A stretch of 18,613 nucleotides of DNA. It comes from Asaia bogorensis. Its GTDB lineage: Bacteria; Pseudomonadota; Alphaproteobacteria; Acetobacterales; Acetobacteraceae. Shown one piece after another: positions 1 through 6,939 of this stretch (position 1 is the first letter of the stretch; every line of letters starts with the position of its first letter). Under the pieces are notes generated by a model that was not told the DNA's origin, made no database searches, and saw only the letters and a program-made list of their open reading frames with translations. The position numbers and the translations under genes were made by a program. The DNA lies in assembly GCA_945873675.1 (NCBI GenBank), contig CAMCEP010000019.1, positions 1 to 18,613 on the forward strand, read 5' to 3'.

Positions 1-168
1 CAGGCTGATGGCTTTCTGGAATTGGCCGATATTGGGCCAGAAATCGCCCGCCGTGCGCCCGCCGAAGCCCGCCCGCGCCCCGCGCCGCCGCCGGCTGCCG
101 TGGCCCGGCCCAGCCGCATCACCCCCGCCGACCCCTATGGTGAGGCGCCGGATATCGAGCCTGAATGA
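1..168 (+). CDS. C-terminal fragment of an unidentified protein
   Basis: Frame 1 is open from the window edge to a TGA at 166-168, giving the last 55 residues of a protein that begins outside. The tail is rich in Pro, Ala and Arg and ends in an acidic stretch (EAPDIEPE), so it looks like a disordered C-terminal extension rather than a folded domain. The stop overlaps the start of the uracil-DNA glycosylase gene in an ATGA arrangement at 165-168, so the two are probably co-transcribed and translationally coupled. I do not recognise the family from this fragment, and the function cannot be assigned without the upstream sequence. Confidence 0.6.
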   Translation, partial: QADGFLELADIGPEIARRAPAEARPRPAPPPAAVARPSRITPADPYGEAPDIEPE

Positions 169-815
169 GCGCTGCTATTTCGTCAGCGCCGGGCCGCGAT
201 TGCTCGCTTTGCCCAAGGCTTGCCGAATATCGCGCTGCCAATCGGGCGAAGGAACCCGGCTGGCATAACGCGCCCGTGCCATCCTGGGGCCAGCGAGAGG
301 CACCGCTTTTGGTGCTCGGCCTCGCCCCCGGGGTGCGCGGCGCCAATCGCACCGGGCGGCCCTTCACTGGGGATTATGCCGGCAAGCTGCTTTACGCGAC
401 CTTGCTGGAATATGGCCTGGCCCGCGGCGCCTATGCCGAAGACCCGAAGGATGGCATGGAGTTGACCGGCTGCCGCATCGCCAATGCGGTGCGCTGCGTG
501 CCGCCGGAAAACCTGCCGCTTCCGGTCGAAATCCGCGCCTGCAATGGCTTCCTGCAAGCCGAGCTTGCTGGCATGCCGGGCCTGCGCGTGGTCTTGGCGC
601 TTGGGGTCGTCGCGCATAACGCGCTGCTGCGTGCCAAGGGCATTCCGGCATCGCGCTTTGCCTTCGCCCATGGCGCGCGGCATCGCCTGCCCGATGGGCT
701 GATCCTGGCCGATTCCTATCATGTGAGCCGCTACAACACCTCAACGCGGCGGCTGACGCCTGAGATGTTTCAAACTGCCATGGCGGGTGTCATGGCGTCG
801 CTGAGCGGCAAATAG
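165..815 (+). CDS. Uracil-DNA glycosylase, family 5 (UDGb-like, 4Fe-4S)
   Basis: This 216-residue protein should remove uracil and related deaminated bases from DNA in base excision repair. Cys13, Cys16, Cys111 and Cys126 are placed as the four iron-sulfur ligands of family 4/5 enzymes. Motif A reads GLAPGVRGANRTGRPFTGD (residues 52-70), which resembles the GLAP..GANRTGR.FTGD form of family 5 rather than the GEAPG form of family 4. The C-terminal motif is SYHVSRYNTSTRRLT (184-198), a variant of the HPS..NT motif in which Tyr and His precede Val-Ser. The start is fixed by the ATGA overlap with the upstream gene. The family assignment is firm; substrate range (uracil, hypoxanthine, xanthine) cannot be read from sequence. 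Confidence 0.9.
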   Translation: MSAAISSAPGRDCSLCPRLAEYRAANRAKEPGWHNAPVPSWGQREAPLLVLGLAPGVRGANRTGRPFTGDYAGKLLYATLLEYGLARGAYAEDPKDGMELTGCRIANAVRCVPPENLPLPVEIRACNGFLQAELAGMPGLRVVLALGVVAHNALLRAKGIPASRFAFAHGARHRLPDGLILADSYHVSRYNTSTRRLTPEMFQTAMAGVMASLSGK

Positions 816-851
816 AGCCGCTCCAGCCTCAAAAGCTTCAAAAAAGAAGTT

Positions 852-1058
852 TCAGACCCGAAGGTCGAGCAAGGACCCGCGCGGCATCGGCTTCGCCGGC
901 TCGGGCGGGACAGCTTCAAGGGAGCGCTGTGAGGAAGCCTGCGCTTGCCTGTTATTGCCCAGCACATCCACCGGCTGTACCGGGGAACGCGCCTGGATGA
1001 TCCCGGCATTTGCCGCGACTTCCTGGGAGACGGCTGCAATGGAATTCAGACTGAGCAT
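852..1058 (-). CDS. Small hypothetical protein (68 aa)
   Basis: A 68-residue frame begins at an ATG at 1056-1058 and ends at a TGA at 852-854. The protein starts MLSLNSIAAVSQEVAANAG, continues with a Gln/Ser/Pro-rich middle, and ends in the pattern MPRGSLLDLRV. There is no membrane segment or recognisable domain. Codon use resembles its neighbours, but the Shine-Dalgarno is poor. The frame stays open upstream to an ATG at 1178, giving 108 residues, but that extra part lies in AT-richer DNA that looks intergenic, so I prefer the shorter form. Function unknown; it may be non-coding. Confidence 0.45.
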   Translation of the reverse strand: MLSLNSIAAVSQEVAANAGIIQARSPVQPVDVLGNNRQAQASSQRSLEAVPPEPAKPMPRGSLLDLRV

Positions 1059-1247
1059 GTTTTGAAACTTAGGCCGTAAAGGTGAATGGATAGTTAACGA
1101 TAAACCGCCCCCCTGCGCAAGGGGCGTCAATTTCAGCCTTATCTTCGGCTTCTGGTTGATCGTGTCGGCGGCTTCCATACACGTATAATTGCACGAGAAG
1201 CCTTAAAAAATTGGGGTATTCTTTCCTGATAGGGAATTAACGGCCCT

Positions 1248-1278
1248 TCCTCCCCGAAGCCAAAAACCCCGGGGAGGA
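1248..1278 (-). terminator. Possible hairpin downstream of gltA
   Basis: A 9-bp inverted repeat, TCCTCCCCG (1248-1256) and CGGGGAGGA (1270-1278), with a 13-base loop, lies just past the citrate synthase stop. It is GC-rich and well placed to protect or end the gltA transcript. There is no U-run after the stem on the minus strand, so it is not a classic intrinsic terminator. Confidence 0.35.
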
Positions 1279-1287
1279 GAGGCTTGA

Positions 1288-2595
1288 TCAGGGCCGCAGC
1301 GCCATCGGCACGAAGGGCCGTTCCGCGGCGCCGCTATAAACCTGGCGGGGGCGGCCGATGCGTTGGCTTGGGTCTTCGATCAATTCCTTCCACTGGCTCA
1401 CCCAGCCCACCGTGCGCGCCACGGCAAACAATACCGTGAACATATGGGTCGGAATGCCCATCGCCTTCAGGATAATGCCCGAATAGAAATCCACATTCGG
1501 GTAAAGCTTGCGGCTGACGAAATAATCATCGGAAAGCGCAATGCGTTCCATTTCCATCGCCATATCCAACAACGGCTCATTCTTGATGCCGAGTTCCGCC
1601 AGCACTTCGTGGCAGGTTTCCTTCATGATCTTCGCGCGCGGGTCGAAATTCTTATAGACCCGATGGCCGAAGCCCATCAGCTTGGTGTGGCTGTTCTTGT
1701 CCTTCACTTCGCTAATGAAGGCAGGAATATTCTCGGGATGCCCAATTTCGGCGAGCATCTTCAGCACAGCCTCATTGGCGCCACCATGCGCCGGGCCCCA
1801 AAGGGCTGCGATACCTGCCGCGATGCAGGCGAAGGGGTTCGCGCCAGTTGAACCGGCCAGACGCACCGTGCTGGTGGAAGCATTCTGTTCGTGATCCGCA
1901 TGCAGGATCATGATGCGGTCCATAGCGCGCGACAGAATCGGGTTATTCACCCAAGGCTCGGCCGGCACAGCGTTCAGCATGTACAGGAAGTTTTCCGAGT
2001 AGCTCAGATCATTGCGCGGATACATGAAGGGCTGGCCGATGGAATATTTATAGGCCCAAGCCGCAATCGTCGGCACTTTCGCAATCAGGCGGAAGGCAGC
2101 GATTTCACGCTGGCGCGCATCATTGATGTCGAGATTGTCGTGATAGAAGGCCGCCAGCGCGCCAACCACACCGCACATCACCGCCATTGGGTGCGCATCG
2201 CGGCGGAAGCCATCAAAGAAGCGGCGCAGCTGTTCATGCAGCATGGTGTGATAGGTCACACCCTTGCGGAATTCCTCATACTGCGCGGCATTGGGCAGAT
2301 CGCCATTCAGCAGCAGATAGGAAATTTCGAGGAAGCTCGATTTTTCGGCCAATTGTTCAATCGGATAGCCACGATAGAGCAAAACCCCCGCATCGCCATC
2401 AATGTACGTGATGGTGCTTTCGCAGGAAGCGGTTGCGCCATAGCCCGGATCAAAGGTGAAAATGCCAAGGTCGCCATAAAGCTTGCGGATATCCGCAACC
2501 TGCGGCCCCAGCGTGCCGCCCAAAAGGGGCAACGTCGTGCTTTTGTTTGTGCCATCCAAGGTGATGGTGATGGACCCCTGGGCCTTCGTGGTCAT
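1288..2595 (-). CDS. gltA: Citrate synthase (type II)
   Basis: This 435-residue enzyme condenses oxaloacetate and acetyl-CoA to citrate, the entry step of the TCA cycle. The three catalytic residues align with the E. coli enzyme: His270 in PAHGGANE, His311 in GFGHRVYKN and Asp369 in NVDFYSG. The C-terminal segment with RIGRPRQVY is also characteristic. Length is normal for hexameric bacterial GltA. I chose the ATG at 2593-2595 because GAGGAAG lies 6 bases upstream; a TTG seven codons earlier has no such support. It is transcribed away from the SixA/CHAD/nuclease-like genes with a 204-bp gap that holds a plausible promoter, so it is probably its own unit. Confidence 0.97.
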   Translation of the reverse strand: MTTKAQGSITITLDGTNKSTTLPLLGGTLGPQVADIRKLYGDLGIFTFDPGYGATASCESTITYIDGDAGVLLYRGYPIEQLAEKSSFLEISYLLLNGDLPNAAQYEEFRKGVTYHTMLHEQLRRFFDGFRRDAHPMAVMCGVVGALAAFYHDNLDINDARQREIAAFRLIAKVPTIAAWAYKYSIGQPFMYPRNDLSYSENFLYMLNAVPAEPWVNNPILSRAMDRIMILHADHEQNASTSTVRLAGSTGANPFACIAAGIAALWGPAHGGANEAVLKMLAEIGHPENIPAFISEVKDKNSHTKLMGFGHRVYKNFDPRAKIMKETCHEVLAELGIKNEPLLDMAMEMERIALSDDYFVSRKLYPNVDFYSGIILKAMGIPTHMFTVLFAVARTVGWVSQWKELIEDPSQRIGRPRQVYSGAAERPFVPMALRP

Positions 2596-2660
2596 GCGCG
2601 TCTTCCTCAAAAACAATGCGCCACCGTCAGATGCGGGGACGCTTAATCATGGTGCGGTGC

Positions 2661-2690
2661 AGGATAAGGGCGGACTGGTCAGCTTGGCAA
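2661..2690 (-). promoter_or_regulatory. Candidate sigma70-type promoter for gltA
   Basis: On the minus strand TTGCCA (2685-2690) is followed after 18 bases by TATCCT (2661-2666). This would place the transcript start near 2653 and give a leader of about 58 bases before the gltA ATG. The match is by eye against the sigma70 consensus and is not unique enough to be certain. Confidence 0.35.
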
Positions 2691-2799
2691 ACCCGGGCAC
2701 CGAACATGCGCGGAAGCCTAAACGCAAAGCGTGAATCGGGCTTGAAGAAAGGGGCCAAAGCGCCGGAATCCTTGCCCTTGTGCCGCGAAAGGCAACTGA

Positions 2800-3351
2800 T
2801 CAGCGCCGGCGCCACTCGGCCGGGATCAGGCTCCCATCGGCCCAAAGCCCCTGGCGGCCATCCCGCGCCGCCATTTCCAGGGGGCGCAACACGGATATGG
2901 ACGCGACCGCGAAGCCCTGCTCCACCATGGCCGCATTCACATCACGCCCGCCGGCGATACAACGCCCAAGGCCACGACGAAACGCATCATGTCCTTCAAT
3001 CCGGCAGGTCACATCCTGGCCATGCAGCAAAGCCGCAAGCCTGCCCGCCGCCGCCGCGCCACAATCGCTCCGCGCGGCATCGCTGCCGCAGGCCTCACCA
3101 CGGGCAGGCGCAGCTATGCCGGAAAGCCGGATGATGCGGTCCCCAAGACCGAGTGTTTCGCCATCAAAAACACGGATTTGCGCGGCTTCGGCCGTGATGG
3201 CCCGATCTGCGGGGGCAGAGCCGAAAAGATTGGACGGTAAGCCAAATCCAAGGACAAGGGCGGCCAAAACGGCGCAAGCAACGCCTAGCCCAGATCCGCC
3301 GAAGCGGGGGCTGAATTGCCTTCCCTTGAAGATACGTCTCGGTTCACGCAC
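2800..3351 (-). CDS. Membrane-anchored or exported SNase-fold (thermonuclease-like) protein, catalytically degenerate
   Basis: The 183-residue protein has a hydrophobic segment at about residues 21-39, then a staphylococcal-nuclease-like OB-fold domain at about 57-180. The family landmarks are VFDGETL (61-67), RLSGIAAP (75-82) and RRGLGRCIAGGRDVNAAMVEQG (125-146, given in part). By alignment with S. aureus nuclease, Arg35 and Arg87 correspond to Arg75 and Arg126 and are kept. Asp21 is replaced by Glu65, Asp40 by Ala80 and the general base Glu43 by Ala83. The usual IDAPE reads IAAPA, so normal nuclease activity is doubtful. The start is a GTG without a clear Shine-Dalgarno and is uncertain. 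It follows CHAD on the same strand after 91 bases. Confidence 0.75.
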   Translation of the reverse strand: MREPRRIFKGRQFSPRFGGSGLGVACAVLAALVLGFGLPSNLFGSAPADRAITAEAAQIRVFDGETLGLGDRIIRLSGIAAPARGEACGSDAARSDCGAAAAGRLAALLHGQDVTCRIEGHDAFRRGLGRCIAGGRDVNAAMVEQGFAVASISVLRPLEMAARDGRQGLWADGSLIPAEWRRR

Positions 3352-3390
3352 GCGTGAGGATTAACCGAATTTTTCACTGTGTTACAACCG

Positions 3391-3423
3391 AAAAAAAATA
3401 AAAAAATGGCGTCATACTCACGC
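3391..3423 (-). terminator. Likely intrinsic terminator after the CHAD gene
   Basis: On the minus strand a short GCGT/ACGC stem (3420-3423 with 3409-3412, 7-base loop) is followed by two long T-runs, 7 and 8 bases, split by a single A (3391-3406). The stem is short, but the T-tract is the longest in the window and lies 20 bases past the CHAD stop. The tract also makes this spot the most AT-rich in the window, so it could equally be promoter DNA for the downstream nuclease-like gene. Confidence 0.4.
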
Positions 3424-3442
3424 AAAACGCGAAGAGACGGTG

Positions 3443-4954
3443 CTAATGCGCTGACCAGAATGATTCTTTGTCCGATAATTTTTTCCAGGCCGCCAGCACG
3501 TCATCACGATCCATAACTGACCGCGCAAGGCACCAGCCTTCCATAAGGCCGATGGCCCAGATGCGCCCCTCATCCTTGTCCCGCACCAGCGCCTGGACCA
3601 AGCCTCGCGCAACGGCCGCGTCGTTGCTGCGGCCTAATTCTTCCTGGAGCGCTGCCAGGCGGCGCTGGAAGCGCCGCGCGGCTTTTGGGGCAAAGACCGG
3701 GGCGAAGACCTCGGCCGCGTAGCGCAGGCGTTTGGCGTCTAGGCGAAGCTCATGCAGCGCCTCTGGCGATAGGCTTTCGATCTCCGCCCCAGCCGCACGC
3801 AAAACGCCCCAGCGCTTGTCCAGGACACGTGCCGCGAATTCATTCGGCACGCCATCGAGCCAGCCGAACCGTTCCGCATCAGCCCCCGCGCGCCAGGGTT
3901 TTTCCAGCAGAAAGCTGATGCCGGCCACCAGAACCTGCCGCCAAGCAGGACCATCAAGTGCCCCCGCCAGCGCCTGATAGGCGGCCTGCCGTTTAGCCTC
4001 CGCCGCTTCAAGCAGCGCGTGCAGGCGGCGGTCTTCGGGCAGAAGCGCCGCCAGATCGGCGCCGATCCCAGCCAGGAACACATCCCAATCCCGCGCAGGA
4101 CCCAGCAGCGCCAGCATTTCCTTCACCGCACCATCCAGTGCGCGGCCTTGCTTGCAGCCTGTGATCGGACGAAAGACTTTCAAGACGGATCGTAACCGCC
4201 TGAGCGCCACGCGCAGTTGATGCACGCCTTCAATATCAAGCCCAGCCCGCGCAATCGGCGCGTAATGCAGCGCCACTTCCAGCAAATGCCCGATGGCGAT
4301 GGTAAAACAGCCCTCCGCGCTGGCGGCTTCGGACGTATCGGGCGCGCCGCGTCGGCGCGGTTCGGGCGTCTGCCCGGTGGCAAGGCTGAGTGCCTGAGCA
4401 CCCAGGCTTTGGCTTGGCGGCAGCAGGGGCAGGGCGGCGGCAAGGCGCCGGGCCAAATCCAGCACCGCAGGCGCCGGGCCGGTAAGATTAACCCGCGCCA
4501 CTTCGCGTTCCGCCGCGACCGCGCGCAAATGCCCCTGGATCAGGCTTAGCGCCACCACCGCATTGCCGATCAGCAGGCGCTGGCTGCGCTTTTTGCCAGT
4601 AAAGGCAACGAGTGCGGTCAGCGCCTCGCCCTCCGCTGCCTCTGGCATGTCATTGGGGGAGAGTAGCGCGTCAGGCGAGAGTATCTGGCCCGGATACCAA
4701 GGTGCTTCGGCGGCTGGGGCCAGGGTAATCAGCCGCCTCGGGCCACGCCGGGGCGCTTCCAGTAGTGTGCCCGCCGCCGACAGCGCGCCGCTTGGCGTAT
4801 CCAGCCAGCGGATTTCCTCGGCGCTTGTGCTGATGCGCCCCTCGCGCAGCGCGGCCAGGATCGGAAAGCGGGCCAGCCGGGCCGCTTCCGCGACCGGCAC
4901 AACAAATTCCAGACTAAGCGGTGGTTCCGGGGGCGGGTCCTTGGCCTTGGCCAT
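3443..4954 (-). CDS. CHAD domain protein with degenerate CYTH-like N-terminal domain
   Basis: This 503-residue protein has two parts. Residues 13-180 resemble a CYTH (triphosphate tunnel) domain, with WLDTPSGALSAAG matching the usual (Y/F)xDTPxxxLxxxG region. The ExExK signature is reduced to LEFVV (residues 15-19), so triphosphate chemistry is doubtful. Residues 215-495 form a CHAD domain, with its paired helices VHQLRVALRRLRS (His245) and LHELRLDAKRLRY (His401). CHAD domains are known to bind polyphosphate through basic surfaces. The gene follows a SixA-type phosphatase. An ATG at 4985-4987 overlaps the SixA stop as ATGA. I chose the ATG at 4952-4954 because GAGAGGG lies about 10 bases upstream. 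The alternative adds 11 residues. Confidence 0.9.
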   Translation of the reverse strand: MAKAKDPPPEPPLSLEFVVPVAEAARLARFPILAALREGRISTSAEEIRWLDTPSGALSAAGTLLEAPRRGPRRLITLAPAAEAPWYPGQILSPDALLSPNDMPEAAEGEALTALVAFTGKKRSQRLLIGNAVVALSLIQGHLRAVAAEREVARVNLTGPAPAVLDLARRLAAALPLLPPSQSLGAQALSLATGQTPEPRRRGAPDTSEAASAEGCFTIAIGHLLEVALHYAPIARAGLDIEGVHQLRVALRRLRSVLKVFRPITGCKQGRALDGAVKEMLALLGPARDWDVFLAGIGADLAALLPEDRRLHALLEAAEAKRQAAYQALAGALDGPAWRQVLVAGISFLLEKPWRAGADAERFGWLDGVPNEFAARVLDKRWGVLRAAGAEIESLSPEALHELRLDAKRLRYAAEVFAPVFAPKAARRFQRRLAALQEELGRSNDAAVARGLVQALVRDKDEGRIWAIGLMEGWCLARSVMDRDDVLAAWKKLSDKESFWSAH

Positions 4955-4983
4955 AGCCCCGTCACCCTCTCGGCCCTTGAGGG

Positions 4984-5514
4984 TCATTCCGCCATTTCCG
5001 GCAGATCGGCAGGGATCATGAAGCGCACCAGCCGCCCGCCGCCTTCTGCCAGGCTCGCCCAAGGGCTTGAGATGCTGAATTCCGCCAAGGCCGCGGTCGG
5101 GAAGGCGCCGGCCATGCGGCGCGCATCCGGGTTACGCGCCATGGTCTCCGCGCCCGTTAAGGCGAGCGCCAGATCATGCAGCCCAGGATTATGGCCGATC
5201 AGCAACACGCTCCGCGCGGTTTCCGGCACGCGATGCAGCAGGGCGAGAAGGTTCTGCCAGGAAGCCAGATAAAGCTCATCCATCGGTTCAATGATCGGGC
5301 TATCGGGCAAAGGCGAAAGCGCTTCCAGGGTTTGCAGCGTGCGCCGGGCGGAAGACACCAGCACCACATCGGGCGAAAGCCCCAGGCCGCGCATCGCGTT
5401 CGCCATGGCGGCCGCCGCGCGCCTTCCCCTGCCATTCAAGGGCCGCGCATGATCGGCAAGCGCCGGGTCATCCCAGGCGGATTTGGCATGGCGCAGCAGA
5501 AGGAGTTGACGCAT
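4984..5514 (-). CDS. SixA-type phosphohistidine phosphatase (histidine phosphatase superfamily)
   Basis: The 176-residue protein begins with MRQLLLLRHAKSAW, the RHG-type motif of the histidine phosphatase superfamily in its SixA form (RHAKS). His9 is the phospho-acceptor. Arg57 and Arg58 lie in SSARRTLQT, the acid is Glu80 in MDELYLASW, and the second catalytic His is His108 in LLIGHNPGLHDL. SixA removes phosphate from phosphohistidine on phosphotransfer proteins in E. coli; the substrate here is unknown. The start is set by the motif at the very N-terminus, although the Shine-Dalgarno is weak. The stop overlaps a possible ATG of the CHAD gene, so the two are probably one operon. It is divergent from the SDR gene with a 94-bp gap. 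Confidence 0.92.
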   Translation of the reverse strand: MRQLLLLRHAKSAWDDPALADHARPLNGRGRRAAAAMANAMRGLGLSPDVVLVSSARRTLQTLEALSPLPDSPIIEPMDELYLASWQNLLALLHRVPETARSVLLIGHNPGLHDLALALTGAETMARNPDARRMAGAFPTAALAEFSISSPWASLAEGGGRLVRFMIPADLPEMAE

Positions 5515-5608
5515 CGCGAAATCATTCTGGCACGGCGCGGCCGGCTTGTCGCGCCCCTCGCGCTTTCGCCGCGAATGACCATTTGGTGACAGGATATCGG
5601 AGGGCAGC

Positions 5609-6337
5609 ATGGCTGAAGCATCAATCCTGATCCTGGGCGCGACCGGCGCGGTGGGGGCGGCGCTGGCGCGGCGCGTGGCGGCGCGCGGGTTGCGGCCCGT
5701 GCTGGTGGCCCGCGATGCGGCGCGGCTTTCTGGCCTTGCCGCCGAAATCCCTGGCAGCCTGGCAATCCCCGCCGATGTGGAAGACACCGCCGCGCTCCGC
5801 AGTGCGGTGACCGCTGCCGGCACGCCTTTGGCGGGTTTGGCCTATTGCGTCGGTTCCATTGCGCTGAAGCCGCTGAAACGCGTGACGGAAGCCGATATGC
5901 TCGCCGCCTTCCGCCTGAATGCGCTGGGGGCGCTGTTTGCCATCCAGGCCGCGCAGGATGCGCTGACGGCGGGTCGTGGTTCGGTCGTGCTGTTTTCTTC
6001 CATCGCGGCGCGGGCGGGCTTCACCAACCATGCGGCGATTGCGGCTGCCAAGGGCGCGGTAGAGGGGCTGACCGTCGCGCTCGCCGCCGAATTGGCGCCG
6101 GCCATTCGGATCAATTGCATCGCGCCATCACTCACCCGCAGCAACATGGCCGCGCCCTTGCTCGCGAATGCGCAAATGGCCGATGCGATTGCGAAGCAAC
6201 ACCCGATCCCCCGGCTGGGCGAGGGCGAGGATGCCGCCGCACTTGCCGATTTTCTGCTATCGGATCAGGCGGGCTGGATTACCGGCCAGATCATGGCCGT
6301 GGATGGTGGCCGTTCCACGCTGAGGAGCCGCGGTTGA
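5609..6337 (+). CDS. Short-chain dehydrogenase/reductase-like protein lacking the catalytic Tyr
   Basis: The 242-residue protein has a classical SDR Rossmann fold: GATGAVG (residues 10-16) for dinucleotide binding, Asn104, Ser130/Ser131 in VLFSSIAA, and the C-terminal GWITGQIMAVDGG. The YxxxK motif reads IAAAK: Lys148 is present but the Tyr position is Ile144 (ATT at 6038-6040). An ordinary SDR redox reaction is therefore doubtful; it may bind NAD(P) or a related ligand without reducing it, or use another acid. The start has a strong GGAGGG Shine-Dalgarno. The stop overlaps the next ATG by one base (TGATG), and the FeS photolyase follows in the same overlapping run, suggesting a photolyase-linked role. 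Confidence 0.9.
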   Translation: MAEASILILGATGAVGAALARRVAARGLRPVLVARDAARLSGLAAEIPGSLAIPADVEDTAALRSAVTAAGTPLAGLAYCVGSIALKPLKRVTEADMLAAFRLNALGALFAIQAAQDALTAGRGSVVLFSSIAARAGFTNHAAIAAAKGAVEGLTVALAAELAPAIRINCIAPSLTRSNMAAPLLANAQMADAIAKQHPIPRLGEGEDAAALADFLLSDQAGWITGQIMAVDGGRSTLRSRG

Positions 6338-6939
6338 TGTTGCGGCGTGCTTTTTTGACCCTGCCTGGCGTGCTGCTGCCCGTCACCGCCTTCGCCGCCC
6401 CCGGCGCCGCGCGGTTTCGTGTGCTGCGCGAAGGCCGAGAGATTGGCACGCATCAGGTAAGGCTGTCGGGCAATGCCGCGAAGCTTTCCGTGCAAACTGA
6501 AATCGCCTTGCAGGTAAAGCTGGCCGGCTTCACCGTGTTTCGCCTGCGGCATGATATCGCGGAAGAATGGGCGAATGATCGGCTGCAACGCCTGACATCG
6601 CGCCATGACCGCAACGGCACCGTGACGGAAGCGCGCGTGCTGGCTGAAGGTGGTGCTTTGGTGGCGCAGGGACCGGAAGGCGAAGCGCGCCTGCCCGCCA
6701 ATGCCGCGCCGCTGACTTGGTGGAATGGTGCCAATTTCTCCCGACCCTTGATCCGTCCCCTCACATGCAAGCTTCTTCCCGGCGCGGCGGCGCGCAGCGC
6801 CGTGCCTGGCGGCGGCGTGCAATTCAGCCTGACTGGCGCGATTGAAGCGCAGGCGCGCTACGATGCCGAAGGCCGCTGGGTCGCGCTTGCCACCAAGGGC
6901 GAGGATGGCAGCCCTGTCACCTATGAGTTGATCGGATGA
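6337..6939 (+). CDS. DUF6134-like exported protein
   Basis: The 200-residue protein starts with a Sec-type signal, MLRRAFLTLPGVLLPVTAFA, with likely cleavage near residue 20 or 22. The rest resembles DUF6134: an opening FRVLREGREIGTH, the stretch FRLRHDIAEEW (68-78), and a TWWN motif (127-130). It is probably a periplasmic beta-rich protein of unknown function. The ATG shares one base with the SDR stop, and its own TGA overlaps the photolyase ATG (ATGA at 6936-6939), so translation of all three is probably coupled. An exported protein between two cytoplasmic ones is unusual. The family assignment is from memory of its motifs and is moderately sure; the reading frame is secure. Confidence 0.85.
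   Translation: MLRRAFLTLPGVLLPVTAFAAPGAARFRVLREGREIGTHQVRLSGNAAKLSVQTEIALQVKLAGFTVFRLRHDIAEEWANDRLQRLTSRHDRNGTVTEARVLAEGGALVAQGPEGEARLPANAAPLTWWNGANFSRPLIRPLTCKLLPGAAARSAVPGGGVQFSLTGAIEAQARYDAEGRWVALATKGEDGSPVTYELIG

Noticed and set aside
183..744. Minus-strand frames of 126 and 179 codons opposite the uracil-DNA glycosylase
   Set aside because: The plus-strand glycosylase is certain from its motifs, and the minus-strand products have no family features.
833..852. AAGCTTC-A6-GAAGTTT hairpin just after the glycosylase stop
   Set aside because: The stem is AT-rich with a G-T pair and no T-run follows on either strand beyond four bases, so I could not call a terminator.
1105..1130. CCCCTGCGCAAGGGG hairpin upstream of the small ORF
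   Set aside because: A 5-bp stem with no T-run on either strand and no gene end nearby; it may be chance in GC-rich DNA.
1156..1189. Perfect TATAAT (1184-1189) with an upstream TTGATC on the plus strand
   Set aside because: The spacer would be 22 bases and no plus-strand gene lies downstream, only the antisense of gltA.
1363..2646. Long plus-strand open frames (up to 251 codons) opposite gltA
   Set aside because: They lie antisense to a certain citrate synthase gene and encode His/Arg-rich sequence with no recognisable domain, which is typical of mirror frames in GC-rich coding DNA.
5515..5823. N-terminal extension of the SixA gene back to 5823
   Set aside because: The extra residues are low-complexity Ala/Arg/Ser and overlap the SDR gene in antisense. 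The RHAKS motif belongs at the very N-terminus, so the ATG at 5512-5514 is right.
5845..6939. A single 364-codon plus-strand frame covering the SDR end and the DUF6134 gene
   Set aside because: Its first part reads the SDR gene out of frame (Cys/Gly/Arg-rich nonsense). Only the portion after the ATG at 6337 is a real protein, starting with a clean signal peptide.
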